From: Corynebacterium diphtheriae
GTDB taxonomy: Bacteria; Actinomycetota; Actinomycetes; Mycobacteriales; Mycobacteriaceae
DNA: 64,000 bases
Reading direction: 5' to 3'
Assembly (NCBI RefSeq): GCF_001457455.1
Contig: NZ_LN831026.1
Span: forward strand, 1,302,001-1,366,000
A program made the position numbers and the translations under genes. Under the pieces are notes generated by a model. That model did no database searches and was not told where the DNA came from. It saw only the letters and a list, made by a program, of their open reading frames with translations. Of this stretch, positions 1 through 11,660 are shown in pieces (within the stretch, counting starts at the first letter, position 1; each line of letters starts with the position of its first letter).

Positions 1-590
1 TTACGAATTGCTGCGCAGACTTCCTGTGCATCGGCAGCGGATGCTACTTTACCCGTACCAATAGCCCATACGGGTTCGTAGGCGATAACAGTCTTTGCCA
101 AATCATCTGCAGTAAGACCCGCCAACGATGCGCGAGTCTGTTCGACGACATATTCTACGTGTGTTTCAGCTTCACGAATTTCAAGGGGCTCTCCAACACA
201 TACGATGGGGCTAATTCCTTGGTTCAACGCAGCTTTAGCTTTGACTGCAACAAGCTCCGAAGATTCGCCATGGTACTCACGACGCTCTGAGTGCCCAACA
301 ACAACCCAAGTACATCCGAGTTTGGCAAGCATCTGGGCAGAGATTTCACCAGTGTAGGCACCAGCCTCGTGCTGCGAAACATCTTGAGCACCATAAGTTA
401 TAGCGAGCTTATCGCCTTCGATAAGTGTTTGAACAGAGCGAAGATCAGTAAAAGGTACGGTGACAGCTACGTCGACTTTTTCGTAGTATTCCTTTGGAAG
501 TGCAAAAGCAAGTTTTTGCACAGTTGCAACAGCTTGAAGATGATCAAGATTCATCTTCCAGTTTCCTGCGATAAGTGGAGTACGTGCCAT
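1..590 (-). CDS. tpiA: Triosephosphate isomerase (3' end beyond the left edge)
   Basis: Interconverts dihydroxyacetone phosphate and glyceraldehyde-3-phosphate in cytoplasmic glycolysis and gluconeogenesis. Only about 196 N-terminal codons are present; the frame is still open at the left edge, and the family is usually around 250-260 residues. Visible are NWKMN (residues 10-14) with the substrate-binding Asn and Lys, the catalytic His in VVGHSERRE (H100) and the catalytic Glu in [12 protein letters not shown] (E172). The ATG at 590 follows an AAGGAAGG ribosome-binding site. It lies 111 bp downstream of pgk, behind a hairpin, in the gap-pgk-tpi order known from C. glutamicum, where ppc comes next. 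Confidence 0.97.
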   Translation of the reverse strand, partial: MARTPLIAGNWKMNLDHLQAVATVQKLAFALPKEYYEKVDVAVTVPFTDLRSVQTLIEGDKLAITYGAQDVSQHEAGAYTGEISAQMLAKLGCTWVVVGHSERREYHGESSELVAVKAKAALNQGISPIVCVGEPLEIREAETHVEYVVEQTRASLAGLTADDLAKTVIAYEPVWAIGTGKVASAADAQEVCAAIR

Positions 591-643
591 GATGGAATTT
601 CCTTCCTTTTAATAGGTCGTTTTAGCAAACAACCAAAATGAAA

Positions 644-690
644 AGGTAGGTGCAAATACTTCTTGTATCAAAGAACTTTCGCGCCTACCT
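644..690 (-). terminator. Hairpin with T-rich tail between pgk and tpiA
   Basis: On the minus strand, AGGTAGG (690-684) pairs with CCTACCT (650-644), and three further inner pairs include one wobble. The hairpin is followed by TTTTCATTTTG. It sits just after the pgk stop and just before tpiA. It could act as a partial terminator or attenuator that lowers tpiA relative to pgk, or as an RNA processing or stability element. Read from sequence only. Confidence 0.5.
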
Positions 691-701
691 CTTTAGGTCT
701 T

Positions 702-1919
702 TTAGCTTTCGAGCACCGAAACGCCAGGAAGGTTTTTGCCTTCGAGGAGTTCAAGTGATGCTCCGCCACCAGTAGAGATATGGCTGAATCCATCCTCGTC
801 TAGACCAAGAAGTCGAACAGCAGCAGCCGAATCGCCACCGCCGACAACAGAGAATGCACCCTTAGCCGTAGCTGCGATAATAGCTTCTGCTACGCCACGG
901 GTACCGGCTGAGAAGTTTTCAAACTCAAAAACGCCCATAGGCCCATTCCAGAATACGGTCTTTGATGTCGCTAGAACCTCAGCAAACTTCTCAACAGTCT
1001 TAGGTCCGACATCAAGAGACATCCAGCCTTCGGGGATTTCGTCAATTGCAACGATCTTATTTTCTGCATCGCTGGCGAACTCTGCAGCTGCTACCAGATC
1101 AACTGGAAGAACGATCTTATCAGCGTATGCTTCTAGAAGTTCTTTGCACTTGTTGATTTGTTCTTCCTGCAACAGCGACTTTTGCACGTTGATACCTTTG
1201 GCTGCCAAGAAGGTGTAGCACATTCCGCCACCAATAATAAGTTTGTCAGCCTTTGTTGCTAGCGCTTCGATCACGCCAAGCTTGTCAGACACCTTTGCGC
1301 CACCTAGAATGACCGCATAAGGACGTTCTGGAGCAGAGGCAACCTTGTTTCCAAGAACTTCTAGCTCTTTTTCCACGAGTGTTCCCGCATAATGTGGCAA
1401 TCTCTGCGCAACATCAAATACTGATGCCTGAGCTCGGTGAACAACGCCAAAGCCATCGGATACGAAAGCACCATTTTCAGCGGTGAGTGCAACAAGCTGA
1501 TCCGCAAATTCGCCACGCTCAGCTTCTACCTTCGAGGTCTCGCGTGGGTCAAAGCGAACGTTTTCAAGGAGCAGAACGTCACCGTCATTGAGACCGTTCG
1601 CGCGTTCATGAGCATCTTCACCAACGACGTCGCCTGCGAGTGCGACATACTGTCCAAGGGCTTCAGACAATGCCTCCGCTACAGGAGCCAGTGAGAATTT
1701 TTCATTTACTTCTCCCTTGGGGCGGCCCAAGTGAGCCATCAAGATTACTCGAGCACCGTTGTCAACTAATGCTTTGATCGTTGGGAGCGAGGCGGTAATA
1801 CGTCCAGCATCAGTAATTTCACGATCATCGTTCAGCGGTACATTGAAATCTGAACGAACAAGCACGTGGCGTCCTTCAACGCCTTCTGCCAAGAGATCTT
1901 TAAGAGTTTTAATAGCCAT
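702..1919 (-). CDS. pgk: Phosphoglycerate kinase
   Basis: Transfers the acyl phosphate of 1,3-bisphosphoglycerate to ADP, giving 3-phosphoglycerate and ATP, in the cytoplasm. The 405-residue product has the normal family length. Landmarks are RSDFNVPL near residue 20 (substrate-binding N-domain), [12 protein letters not shown] at the start of the C-domain, and GGGDSAAAV near the C-terminus (nucleotide-binding loop). The open frame extends 27 codons further upstream, but MAIKTLKDL at 1919 is the family N-terminus and has AGG ahead of it; the extension would run into the palindrome at 1974-2009. It follows gap by 130 bp. Confidence 0.97.
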   Translation of the reverse strand: MAIKTLKDLLAEGVEGRHVLVRSDFNVPLNDDREITDAGRITASLPTIKALVDNGARVILMAHLGRPKGEVNEKFSLAPVAEALSEALGQYVALAGDVVGEDAHERANGLNDGDVLLLENVRFDPRETSKVEAERGEFADQLVALTAENGAFVSDGFGVVHRAQASVFDVAQRLPHYAGTLVEKELEVLGNKVASAPERPYAVILGGAKVSDKLGVIEALATKADKLIIGGGMCYTFLAAKGINVQKSLLQEEQINKCKELLEAYADKIVLPVDLVAAAEFASDAENKIVAIDEIPEGWMSLDVGPKTVEKFAEVLATSKTVFWNGPMGVFEFENFSAGTRGVAEAIIAATAKGAFSVVGGGDSAAAVRLLGLDEDGFSHISTGGGASLELLEGKNLPGVSVLES

Positions 1920-1973
1920 AACAAAACCTATTCCGTGGTTAGTTGTTCGGTATTGCGAAGAATATAAGCACCA

Positions 1974-2009
1974 CGGCCCGGGGTGTACCTCGAGGTACAC
2001 CCCGGGCCG
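1974..2009. repeat. Perfect 36-bp palindrome between gap and pgk
   Basis: The arm CGGCCCGGGGTGTACCTC is followed at once by its exact reverse complement, giving 18 paired positions with no spacer. In RNA this would fold into a very stable GC-rich hairpin with a TCGA loop. There is no T-run right after it on the minus strand, so it is not a textbook terminator. Plausible roles are an RNA stability or processing barrier between gap and pgk, or partial termination. It is much more GC-rich than its surroundings. Confidence 0.85.
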
Positions 2010-2049
2010 CAGGGTTAGCGCCTTTTTATTAGCACTTTACGATCCCTAA

Positions 2050-3426
<1,377 letters not shown>

Positions 3427-4413
3427 TTAGAAGTCGTCCAGAAGTTCCTCAGTTACGACTACTGATGTATCCGGAATTCCCATGTCAGAAGCCTTTTTAT
3501 CTGCCATATGCAGCAATCTGCGAATTCTTCCAGCTACAGCGTCTTTGGTCATCTGGGGATCCGCTAATCGGCCTAGCTCTTCCAAGGAAGCCTGCCGATG
3601 TTGTACACGCAATTGGCCAGCTTGGGCCAAGTGGTCGGGAACATCATCACCAAGAATTGTCATAGCTCTTTCCACACGCGCTGCCGCAGCTACCGCCGCT
3701 CGCGCCGATCTACGCAGATTTGCGTCATCAAAATTAGCTAATCGGTTTCCTAAAGGTCGCGCCTCTCTTCGTGCTCGTTTTTGATCCCACACAAGTCGCG
3801 TTTTATGTGCTCCCATTCGAGATAGCAATGCCCCAACTGCTTCACCATCTCGAATGACAACTTTTTCTACCCCACGAGTCTCTTTGGGTTTAGCTGACAA
3901 ACCCAACCTGCGAGCACATCCAACCAAAGCTAAAGATGCTTCTTGGCAAGGACATGCAACTTCCAAACCTGAAGTCCTACCTGGGTCAGAAAGCTGGCCT
4001 GCAGCCAAGAAAGCACCACGCCACGCAGCCTCAGCATCAGAAATTGATCCAGATATTATCTGAGGCGGTAGCCCTACTACCGCATGGCCGCTACGAGTTA
4101 CTAACCCAACTCGACGAATCAAAGTTTCTGCATCCTCGGCGATGCGTACCACATGTCGTGGAGTCCGACGTGTTGCCATCGGCCCTAAATCCACCAACTT
4201 GGCAGAAATAGCAAATAACTCCTCTATTTCTTTCGCAACACGAATTGCAACGGCTTCGTTATCTAGTTCGATTTCTATTACAGTCTTTCCGAGCGCAGAA
4301 TCAATAGAGCCAGCAAATCTAATGATCGAAGCAAGTTCGGCGATGCGAGACCTCTGTTTTGTAGATGACACCTTGATCAGTTCATCTTTAACTTGAGCAG
4401 AAAGAGCTCCCAC
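3427..4413 (-). CDS. whiA: WhiA-family regulator
   Basis: WhiA proteins pair a degenerate LAGLIDADG-like N-terminal domain with a C-terminal DNA-binding helix-turn-helix. They regulate sporulation or division genes in Streptomyces, and in other Gram-positives they affect division. The 328-residue product starts [11 protein letters not shown] as in the family. It has the [10 protein letters not shown] segment near residue 30 and a C-terminal HTH with [20 protein letters not shown]. The start is GTG at 4413 with AAGGA eight bases upstream. It follows yvcK by 93 bp, and the uvrC-rapZ-yvcK-whiA order is conserved in actinobacteria (Rv1420-Rv1423 in M. tuberculosis). A strong terminator follows. 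Confidence 0.95.
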   Translation of the reverse strand: MGALSAQVKDELIKVSSTKQRSRIAELASIIRFAGSIDSALGKTVIEIELDNEAVAIRVAKEIEELFAISAKLVDLGPMATRRTPRHVVRIAEDAETLIRRVGLVTRSGHAVVGLPPQIISGSISDAEAAWRGAFLAAGQLSDPGRTSGLEVACPCQEASLALVGCARRLGLSAKPKETRGVEKVVIRDGEAVGALLSRMGAHKTRLVWDQKRARREARPLGNRLANFDDANLRRSARAAVAAAARVERAMTILGDDVPDHLAQAGQLRVQHRQASLEELGRLADPQMTKDAVAGRIRRLLHMADKKASDMGIPDTSVVVTEELLDDF

Positions 4414-4506
4414 GTATCCGTTCCTTCACGTTTTAGTTAATGTTTGGTGCGCAATGCGGCAAAGTCAAGGGCGAAAACTCTATATTAACGCGCCCACGTA
4501 TGCGTC

Positions 4507-5490
4507 CTAAAGCTGTAAACGTAACGCTTCAGCTAATTTTGCAGGATCATGGCGATGAATTCGTCGGCCGCTGGGATCGGTTTCACTTAAATCATGATAC
4601 GAAATCTGTGCTCCAAGCACCGCTGCAGCTCGTTCCAGATGGACTCTTTCGCCTTTGTGCGGGATTAGTCCCTCGTCCACTAAAATCACATCTGCTCTCA
4701 ACGTCTGGGCATGTTGAGACAGGATATGGATATGCCGTTCAGCGGTAAATCCTGCTGTCTCTCCCGGCTCTGGACTTAAATTAAGCACTACTACCCGCAA
4801 AGCTTTAGTGGTGGCCAATGCCGTAGGAATTCCTGGAACCAAAACATGCGGGATAACGCTTGAGAACCATGAACCAGGTCCTAACGTCACCAAATCCGCG
4901 TTTTCAATAGCTTCAACCGATTCCTCAGTTGCCTCTGGCCTTTCTGGAATAAGACGGACACGCCGTACAGTACCTGGCGTTGATGCGACTGCAACTTGCC
5001 CAATGACTTCTCGCATAATCCGTGGATCATCATCTAAGCCTGATACCTCTGCCGCAATTTCTAATGGCTCAGCGCATGCTGGCAATACGCGACCTTCAGC
5101 TTTGATGACTTTTGCTACTGCATCTAGAGCGGCAATTTCGCTTCCTAAGGTATCGCACAGACCAGCAATTATAAGGTTGCCTACTGCGTGCCCAGCTAGT
5201 GCCCCATGCCCACCAAAGCGATGCTGGAGGAGCGTTTCCCATTGCAAACCTTCATCATCAAAAGGAGCGAGTGCTGCAAGGGCCATCCGTAGATCGCCAG
5301 GAGGAATCTGTCCTAACTCACGACGGATTCGCCCTGATGAACCACCGTCATCGGCCACAGTTACGATTGCGTCGATACTTGCAGGATTAAGCTGCCGAAC
5401 GGCACGGAGGGTTTGAAATAGGCCGTGACCTCCCCCCATACTCGCGATTTTAAGTTGCGAGGTGTCTAGTTTATTCACTGTGAGACTCAA
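4507..5490 (-). CDS. yvcK: YvcK/CuvA-type gluconeogenesis factor
   Basis: A CofD-like UPF0052 protein. In Bacillus and mycobacteria it is needed for growth on gluconeogenic carbon and for cell-wall precursor metabolism, and it binds UDP-sugars. Visible are GGGHGLFQTLRAVR near residue 19, TVADDGGSSGRIRRELG near residue 43, and LGPGSWFSSVIPHVLVPGI in the second half. Length 327 residues. The start is uncertain: the longest frame uses TTG at 5490, directly abutting AGGA, while GTG at 5478 (323 residues, MNKLDTSQLKIAS) is equally plausible. It lies seven bases after rapZ, so co-translation is likely. Confidence 0.93.
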   Translation of the reverse strand: MSLTVNKLDTSQLKIASMGGGHGLFQTLRAVRQLNPASIDAIVTVADDGGSSGRIRRELGQIPPGDLRMALAALAPFDDEGLQWETLLQHRFGGHGALAGHAVGNLIIAGLCDTLGSEIAALDAVAKVIKAEGRVLPACAEPLEIAAEVSGLDDDPRIMREVIGQVAVASTPGTVRRVRLIPERPEATEESVEAIENADLVTLGPGSWFSSVIPHVLVPGIPTALATTKALRVVVLNLSPEPGETAGFTAERHIHILSQHAQTLRADVILVDEGLIPHKGERVHLERAAAVLGAQISYHDLSETDPSGRRIHRHDPAKLAEALRLQL

Positions 5491-5496
5491 TCCTCA

Positions 5497-6396
5497 CTAA
5501 TTTCTGGCGATATCTCGGTGATTAACGCTGACATCAAGGTCCGGAACCTCTCTCAAACGACGCGCTAATTCTTCAGCTATAGCTACTGATCGATGATGTC
5601 CACCAGTGCACCCAACGGAAACAGTAATAAAGTTCTTACCTTCATGTTTAAAACCGGGGCGCATGTCCCGTAGCATTCGCGTGAAATTGTCGAGGAATTT
5701 CTGCGCGCCTTCGTCTGCCAATACGTAATCAGACACAGGCTTGTCCGTACCTCTAAACGGACGCAGTTCAGGTACCCAGAACGGATTCGGTAAGAACCTA
5801 ACGTCGATAAGCAAATCTGTGTCACGTGGAGAACCGTGTTTAAAGCCAAAGGATTGCACCGTAACATGCTGTAACTTATTAGCGATTCCGTTGAAGTTGA
5901 GTTCGATGCTACGTCGAAGATCATGAATTGATAGATCTGAAGTGTCGATGACAACATCGGCAGACTCTTTAATTTGATTCATAATTTCGCGTTCACGTTC
6001 GATTCCCACGAGCAAAGTGCCGCTTCCCTGAAGAGGGTGAGTTCGTCGCAAATTATCAAATCTCTTGATCAAGACGTCATTTCGCGCATCCATGAATACG
6101 ACCAATGGTTTTAAACCGAGTCCGGAAAGCTCCGAAATTACTTCTTCCAAGCTACCGCTGAATTCCTTCGACCGAACATCTGAAACGATGGCGATTTTAT
6201 CGACTGGTGAATGCGGATCGGCGCACAACTCAACGAGTTGGACCACAAATTGCGATGGGATGTTTTGAGTCACATACCAGCCCATATCTTCAAGCACGCG
6301 GGCTGCCGAACTCAATCCTGCGCCAGACAGACCTGTAATTACTACTGGTGGGATTTCAGTTCTAGGCTCGACATCAGTTCTCATGTTGAGGTTCAT
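5497..6396 (-). CDS. rapZ: RapZ-like nucleotide-binding protein
   Basis: RapZ (YvcJ) proteins are P-loop proteins; in E. coli RapZ is an RNA adaptor controlling glmS, and the actinobacterial role is less clear. The 299-residue product has an N-terminal P-loop-like [20 protein letters not shown]. The Lys of GxxGxGKS is replaced by Leu, so ATP binding may be altered. The C-terminal domain carries [10 protein letters not shown] and [20 protein letters not shown], typical of the family. The ATG at 6396 is used; an in-frame ATG at 6384 is the alternative. It starts five bases after uvrC and is followed by yvcK and whiA. Confidence 0.93.
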   Translation of the reverse strand: MNLNMRTDVEPRTEIPPVVITGLSGAGLSSAARVLEDMGWYVTQNIPSQFVVQLVELCADPHSPVDKIAIVSDVRSKEFSGSLEEVISELSGLGLKPLVVFMDARNDVLIKRFDNLRRTHPLQGSGTLLVGIEREREIMNQIKESADVVIDTSDLSIHDLRRSIELNFNGIANKLQHVTVQSFGFKHGSPRDTDLLIDVRFLPNPFWVPELRPFRGTDKPVSDYVLADEGAQKFLDNFTRMLRDMRPGFKHEGKNFITVSVGCTGGHHRSVAIAEELARRLREVPDLDVSVNHRDIARN

Positions 6397-6401
6397 ACCG
6401 C

Positions 6402-8465
6402 CTATTGTACTGAGGAGTCATCTGAGTCTGGGTGCAATGCGACATAAATACTATGTGCAAGAGCAGGACCAATTCCGTTTACCATCATAATCTCTGATTC
6501 CGATGCCTTTTTTAGTTCTTTGACCGAACCAAAATGCGCTACTAAAACTTTTCGACGTGCAGGGCCTAGGCCTTTGATATCGTCAAGAATAGACCGTCGC
6601 ATCCGTTGCGATCGCTGTTGTCGGTGAAATGTAATAGCGAATCGATGTGCTTCATCACGCAGCTGCTGAATAAGGTACAACCCTTGAGAATTTCGTGGAA
6701 GAATCAATGGGTCTTCTTCGCCAGGTAACCATATTTCCTCTAAGCGTTTAGCAATTCCGATTAGCGCTACATCCGTAATCCCCAATTCATCGAGCACATC
6801 TTGTGCTGCAGCTACTTGGGGCGCTCCACCGTCGACTATGAACAATTGAGGTGAATAAGCAAACCTCTGTTTCGCTGCCACAGTGTTTTCTCCCGCCAAC
6901 GATTCATCTTCAAATCGCGAGCCGTCAAACTCATCCTCTTGAGGAACCATGCGGCGATCGTTTTTGTATCGTGCGAACCTTCGACGTACGACTTCTGCAA
7001 TAGACCCAACATCGTTGGACTTACCCTCGCCTGCCGCCTCTTTGATTTTGTAACGACGGTAGTCCGAGTTTTTCGGCAGTCCATCTTCAAAAACCACAAG
7101 TGAGGCCACTACGTCTGTGCCTTGAATATGAGAAATATCTGTACATTCAATGCGCAGAGGCGGTTCGTCTAGGCCAAGAGCCTCATGAATCTCTTGTAGG
7201 GCAGCGGATCGTGTAGTTAAATCCGATCCTCGCTTAATTTTATGCTGTCGCAAAGCTTCTTGAGCATTGGCAAAAACTGTATCTGCCAACGCTCGTTTAT
7301 CGCCACGCTGAGGTACGCGCACATCCACATTCGAATGACGCAAACTACGCAAAACTGCGGTAGTTTGCTCAACATTTGCAGGAGCTTTATGTACTAACAC
7401 CTCTTTAGGAACCACCGAGGTGTTAGTACGACGATTGGCAAGATCACTTTCATGGGACTGCTTATCGACGCCTCGCCGAGCAACTGTTAGTTCTTTATCG
7501 GATACTTGATCCTCATGTGCCACTTCATCGGAATAGAACCGAATAAGGAACGATTGTAATAGCTCTTCCAATTCACTTTCAGAATTGTCGGTACGCTCAA
7601 CAATCCACCCGCGTTGACCTCGAATCTTGCCACTTCTCACGTGGAATAATTGAATTGAAGCTTCAAGATCATCAGCAGCAACTGCAATAACATCTGCGTC
7701 GGTACCATCCCCAAGGACTACTGCTTGTTGTTCCGTAATTTTACGAACAGCATTCAGATCGTCACGTTTACGAGCTGCTTTTTCAAAGTCTAGAGCCTCT
7801 GAGGCCGAGATCATCTCGTTAGTTAAGCGCCGCACGACCGAATCGGTGTTACCCGCCATGAATGAGCAGAATCCATCTACTATTATTCGATGTTCAGATT
7901 CGCTCACTCGACCAATACACGGAGCTGAACACTTGTCGATATACCCCAGCAAACATGGCCTTCCTAATGATTCATGCCTATTAAATACGGCTTTGGTACA
8001 AGTTCGAATGGGGAAAACTCGTGTCAGCAAATCCAAAGTTTCTCGAACAGCCCATGCATGGGAATATGGGCCGTAATATCGCACTCCTTTTCGCTGCGGA
8101 CCGCGATAAAAATAAGCACGGGGAAACCTCTCACCTACTGAAACTGCGAGTACTGGGTACGTTTTATCATCGCGATATTTAACGTTGAAATGCGGATCGA
8201 ATTTTTTAATCCAAGTATATTCCAGCTGAAGCGCTTCTACTTCAGAGGCAACGACTGTCCATTCTACTGAGGTAGCTGTGGTTACCATCTGCCGCGTGCG
8301 CGGATGCAAAACACTGAGATCTTGGAAATAATTGGACAACCGCGATCGTAGGTTGATTGCTTTACCTACATAAATGACCCTGCCTTCGGGATCACGAAAC
8401 TTATAGACCCCCGGTTCCGTTGGAATGGTGCCGGGGGCTGGGCGATATGTAGATGGGTCAGACAC
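6402..8465 (-). CDS. uvrC: Excinuclease ABC subunit C
   Basis: Nuclease subunit of nucleotide excision repair that makes both incisions beside a lesion bound by UvrB. The 687-residue protein has the GIY-YIG nuclease at residues about 18-95 ([17 protein letters not shown]), a UVR (UvrB-contact) segment near 205-245, the RNase-H-like domain carrying [16 protein letters not shown] and [10 protein letters not shown], and tandem helix-hairpin-helix motifs at the end ([12 protein letters not shown] and [12 protein letters not shown]). The start is GTG at 8465. It precedes rapZ by five bases and follows the PH-domain gene by nine, so this is one operon. I see no SOS box next to it. Confidence 0.97.
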   Translation of the reverse strand: MSDPSTYRPAPGTIPTEPGVYKFRDPEGRVIYVGKAINLRSRLSNYFQDLSVLHPRTRQMVTTATSVEWTVVASEVEALQLEYTWIKKFDPHFNVKYRDDKTYPVLAVSVGERFPRAYFYRGPQRKGVRYYGPYSHAWAVRETLDLLTRVFPIRTCTKAVFNRHESLGRPCLLGYIDKCSAPCIGRVSESEHRIIVDGFCSFMAGNTDSVVRRLTNEMISASEALDFEKAARKRDDLNAVRKITEQQAVVLGDGTDADVIAVAADDLEASIQLFHVRSGKIRGQRGWIVERTDNSESELEELLQSFLIRFYSDEVAHEDQVSDKELTVARRGVDKQSHESDLANRRTNTSVVPKEVLVHKAPANVEQTTAVLRSLRHSNVDVRVPQRGDKRALADTVFANAQEALRQHKIKRGSDLTTRSAALQEIHEALGLDEPPLRIECTDISHIQGTDVVASLVVFEDGLPKNSDYRRYKIKEAAGEGKSNDVGSIAEVVRRRFARYKNDRRMVPQEDEFDGSRFEDESLAGENTVAAKQRFAYSPQLFIVDGGAPQVAAAQDVLDELGITDVALIGIAKRLEEIWLPGEEDPLILPRNSQGLYLIQQLRDEAHRFAITFHRQQRSQRMRRSILDDIKGLGPARRKVLVAHFGSVKELKKASESEIMMVNGIGPALAHSIYVALHPDSDDSSVQ

Positions 8466-8474
8466 TGCTGTGGC

Positions 8475-9035
8475 TTAATCCTCTGGCATAAATTGAGACT
8501 CAAGAATACGAAAATCTTCAATGGCTGAGATTGATCGTGCACTATCACCAGCTTGAATGGCCCACAACGGGACATATTCAAATTCTGGCAGCTCAAGGCG
8601 AGCAAATTTGCTTCCTTGTGGGAAGTTCAAACCGTATATAACGGACCAAGGGTAGAACCGAGTACCCACAAAATTTCGAACTTCTACCCCATCTTCATTA
8701 GCTCGAACACGTGGCCGCGCAAAAGCAAGATAAAATGCTGACGCAAATACAAGACCAACTAAGAAATAACCCCACTGATCAATAAGCGTCACTGTAGTAC
8801 CAGTGTCACCGATTGCTACGACAACCGCCAAGAAAATGTGAATCGCTAAAATAAAAATGGCACCACTCCATGCCCATCGCCGCAGATAAGCAGAATTAAT
8901 TTCTAAGTCCCACGGCTTACCCGTCGTAAGTGGAGCGTCTAAAGCAACATATTGCTGGATTTCCTGATCGCTAAGCCTAATGGCACGTTGAGTAGATGGA
9001 TTATCACCATTGCTGTTGCTAGAAGATGCAGTCAC
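8475..9035 (-). CDS. PH-domain membrane protein
   Basis: A 186-residue inner-membrane protein of unknown function. It has a charged N-terminus (about 45 residues), two hydrophobic segments (about 56-76 AIFILAIHIFLAVVVAIG and 88-104 WGYFLVGLVFASAFYLAF), and a soluble C-terminal part beginning RPRVRANEDGVEVRNFVGT, which is typical of actinobacterial PH-like (low-molecular-weight antigen 6) domains. Its position between ribH and uvrC matches Rv1417 of M. tuberculosis, which supports orthology. The start is GTG at 9035. It overlaps nothing and ends nine bases before uvrC. Confidence 0.8.
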   Translation of the reverse strand: MTASSSNSNGDNPSTQRAIRLSDQEIQQYVALDAPLTTGKPWDLEINSAYLRRWAWSGAIFILAIHIFLAVVVAIGDTGTTVTLIDQWGYFLVGLVFASAFYLAFARPRVRANEDGVEVRNFVGTRFYPWSVIYGLNFPQGSKFARLELPEFEYVPLWAIQAGDSARSISAIEDFRILESQFMPED

Positions 9036-9173
9036 AATTTTTACCCTAATTCACTGAAATTATTCTCAATACGGAAGCACTTATCATGCGTTTGCCTTCA
9101 CACGACTCTAGTACTTAAGGCGCCACAGCTTCAATCGTAAGGATCTCAGCTTACGTGACTGCGACGTTGTACT

Positions 9174-9641
9174 TTACGGCAAATCCCTTAGAACAAGCGC
9201 AGTATGCATAGCCGCAATGGTTGCCTCTGCTCCTTTATTCTCAGTGGAACCATCAAAACCAGCGCGGTCAATCGCCTGTTCTTCATTCAAAGTAGTAAGC
9301 ACTCCGTTACCGACTGGTACTCCACTATCTAAAGCAATTCGGGTAAGCCCTTCAGTTACCGAGTCGCAAACGTAGTCAAAATGAGGAGTGCCACCTTTAA
9401 TCACACAACCATTAGCAACCACCGCATCACAGGTCTGAGCGAGTTTTTGCACTACAATCGGTAGCTCCAGCGCACCGATCACTCGTGTTTCGATGACTTT
9501 TGCACCGCAGTCCTTTGCCGTGCGAATCGCTTCAGCATGGAGCTGATTACAGATCTTTTCATTCCACGTTGCGGAGACTATTCCGACAACAAGACCTGCT
9601 CCTGCTACCGAAGATACATTGGGCAGTCCCTCTTTGCTCAC
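9174..9641 (-). CDS. ribH: 6,7-dimethyl-8-ribityllumazine synthase
   Basis: Condenses 5-amino-6-ribitylaminouracil with 3,4-dihydroxy-2-butanone 4-phosphate to the lumazine precursor of riboflavin; family members form pentamers or 60-mers. At 155 residues it has family length. Visible are [11 protein letters not shown] near residue 20, the [10 protein letters not shown] substrate loop, [16 protein letters not shown] with the catalytic His, and GNGVLT. The start is GTG at 9641, directly after the TAA of ribBA, so it is probably translationally coupled. A short weak hairpin (CGTAAG/CTTACG, 9136-9155) lies after the stop and may end the rib segment. Confidence 0.96.
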
Positions 9642-10964
9642 TTAGCTTTGCTCCTTGTTGTATTCGGCAATCCATGGCAGATCATGGTTCATTCGATCCC
9701 GTTTTGTGGTCAAATAACGAATATTATCTTCGTGCACTTCCACTTTGACAGGCTCTCGTCCAGTTACTTTGACCCCATAGCGTTCCAGTTCAAGGGATTT
9801 TTCTGGATTATTCGTCAGCAAACATACTGACTGCACGCCAAGATCTCGTAGAATGTGTGCAGCAACAGAGTAATTACGGGCGTCAACTGGTAGGCCTAAT
9901 GCCTTATTTGCGTCAACCGTATCGGCCCCTTCATCTTGCAGATGATACGCCTGAAGCTTATGAAGTAATCCGATTCCACGTCCTTCATGTCCACGCAAGT
10001 ACACCACGACTCCGCGCCCTCGCTCGGAAATAGCACGAAGGGACGCTTGTAATTGCGGCCCACAGTCACACCGACGAGAACCCAAAACATCTCCGGTCAA
10101 GCATTCAGAATGGACTCTAAGGAGAACATCCTTGCCCTCATCAGAAGAAATATCCCCAGCAACTAGCGCAATATGTTCTACACCGTCAACGATTCCACGA
10201 TAGCCGACCGCGGTAAACCGTCCGAACTCAGTTGGCAGTTGTGTTGACACGGCTCGTTCAACAAGTAATTCGTACCTACGTCGCCACTCAATAAGCTGTT
10301 CAATCGAAATAAGTGCAAGATCATGTCGATCCGCAAATCGTCGTAGTTCAGGTGCTCGTGCCATGTCTGTGGGATCATCTTCGCTGACGACTTCACACAG
10401 GACGCCTGCTGGATTCAAGCCAGCCATTCGAGCTAGATCGACAGCCGCTTCAGTATGCCCTGCCCGTTCAAGCACACCTCCTGCTTTCGCACGCAGTGGA
10501 ACCACATGGCCAGGACGCGTGAAATCTTGAGGTCCGAATTGACTGTCGGCAAGTTTCCTCAACGTATCTGCACGACTTGTTGCAGAAATACCAGTTGTTC
10601 CTGTATTCGCATCTACCGTGACGGCATATGCGGTACCCCGCGCATCCTCGTTATGGGATGTCATTGGCGGAAGCTGAAGTCGATCGCACTCTTCTGACGT
10701 CAAAGAGGCACATATATAACCCGAAGAATATCGAACCATAAAGGCTACTAACTCTGGCGTTGCTTTATCAGCCGCAAAAATTAAATCGCCTTCGTTTTCA
10801 CGATCTTCTGAGTCGACTACGACCACAGGCTTTCCATTCGCAATATCCGCGATGGCCCTTTCGATGCTATCCAAAGTCACCCTTGGATGATCGTTATTCT
10901 GCTGATCTATCGGGTAAGCCTCGTTGTTACGAGGCGTACCGCTTCGGGTTATATCCACCCGCAC
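9642..10964 (-). CDS. ribBA: Bifunctional DHBP synthase / GTP cyclohydrolase II
   Basis: Supplies both precursors of riboflavin. The N-terminal DHBP synthase (about residues 28-230) converts ribulose 5-phosphate to dihydroxybutanone phosphate and carries the acidic metal motif [11 protein letters not shown] and [12 protein letters not shown]. The C-terminal GTP cyclohydrolase II (about 235-430) has the zinc Cys set [19 protein letters not shown] and the [10 protein letters not shown] loop. Length 440 residues. The start is GTG at 10964, with AAGG close upstream. It lies between ribE (30-bp gap) and ribH (adjacent) in the same direction. Confidence 0.96.
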   Translation of the reverse strand: MRVDITRSGTPRNNEAYPIDQQNNDHPRVTLDSIERAIADIANGKPVVVVDSEDRENEGDLIFAADKATPELVAFMVRYSSGYICASLTSEECDRLQLPPMTSHNEDARGTAYAVTVDANTGTTGISATSRADTLRKLADSQFGPQDFTRPGHVVPLRAKAGGVLERAGHTEAAVDLARMAGLNPAGVLCEVVSEDDPTDMARAPELRRFADRHDLALISIEQLIEWRRRYELLVERAVSTQLPTEFGRFTAVGYRGIVDGVEHIALVAGDISSDEGKDVLLRVHSECLTGDVLGSRRCDCGPQLQASLRAISERGRGVVVYLRGHEGRGIGLLHKLQAYHLQDEGADTVDANKALGLPVDARNYSVAAHILRDLGVQSVCLLTNNPEKSLELERYGVKVTGREPVKVEVHEDNIRYLTTKRDRMNHDLPWIAEYNKEQS

Positions 10965-10994
10965 TACCTTACTCGTTTCTCGCTATTTGTGATG

Positions 10995-11603
10995 TTATTT
11001 ATGTCCTGCAAGCATTCGTTCAACATATTTTCCAACGATGTCTACTTCTAAATTCACAACCTCACGTAGTTTTAGCTCACCGAGCGTAGTGTGCTCCAAA
11101 GTGGTGGGAATTAACGAAACTTCAAACCAATGATTTTCTGCAAGAGGTTCGCTTATCGACGACACCGTCAATGAAGTTCCGTCAACAGCAATCGAACCTT
11201 TTTCAACCACATACTGCGAAATATCTGCTGGAAGACTAAATCGCAATACATCCCAATGTTCCGAATGATCCCGAGACAACAGCACACCAGTGCCATCAAC
11301 ATGACCTTGCACGATATGCCCTCCCATGCGAGCATCCGCACGCATGGCGCGTTCCAGATTTACGTTGCTGCCAGTTCGGAGTTGACCCAGACTAGAATGA
11401 TCGAGAGACTCCCTCATTACATCAGCTGTGAAGCCAGTAGCGTCACAAATAACAACGGTCAAGCACACACCGTTGACTGAAATTGAATCGCCTTGCTTCA
11501 CATCAACCATAAGTGCCGGTGCTGAAATACTGAGAACGAGTGAGTCTCCTTGCTCTTCCATTCCAGTAATCGTTCCGATTTCTTCTATTAACCCAGTAAA
11601 CAT
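10995..11603 (-). CDS. ribE: Riboflavin synthase alpha chain
   Basis: Dismutates two molecules of ribityllumazine to riboflavin. The 202-residue protein shows the internal duplication of the family: the N-barrel starts MFTGLIEEIGTI and has VNGVCLTV near residue 45, and the C-barrel has GSIAVDGTSLTV near residue 140. The open frame continues 15 codons upstream, but MFTGL is the invariant family N-terminus, so ATG at 11603 is chosen. It is also called ribC in some species. It sits between ribD (57 bp upstream) and ribBA. Confidence 0.95.
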   Translation of the reverse strand: MFTGLIEEIGTITGMEEQGDSLVLSISAPALMVDVKQGDSISVNGVCLTVVICDATGFTADVMRESLDHSSLGQLRTGSNVNLERAMRADARMGGHIVQGHVDGTGVLLSRDHSEHWDVLRFSLPADISQYVVEKGSIAVDGTSLTVSSISEPLAENHWFEVSLIPTTLEHTTLGELKLREVVNLEVDIVGKYVERMLAGHK

Positions 11604-11660
11604 TTTGCTAATCCTTTTATTTTTTCGATGAGATTTCGTCACAACCACTCGGTGTTCAGA

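Noticed and set aside
736-1218. 160-residue plus-strand open frame opposite pgk
   Set aside because: Ser/Pro/Ala-rich shadow of pgk.
4808-5416. 202-residue plus-strand open frame opposite yvcK
   Set aside because: It is antisense to a conserved gene; its Ala/Ser/Arg-rich composition is typical of a shadow frame.
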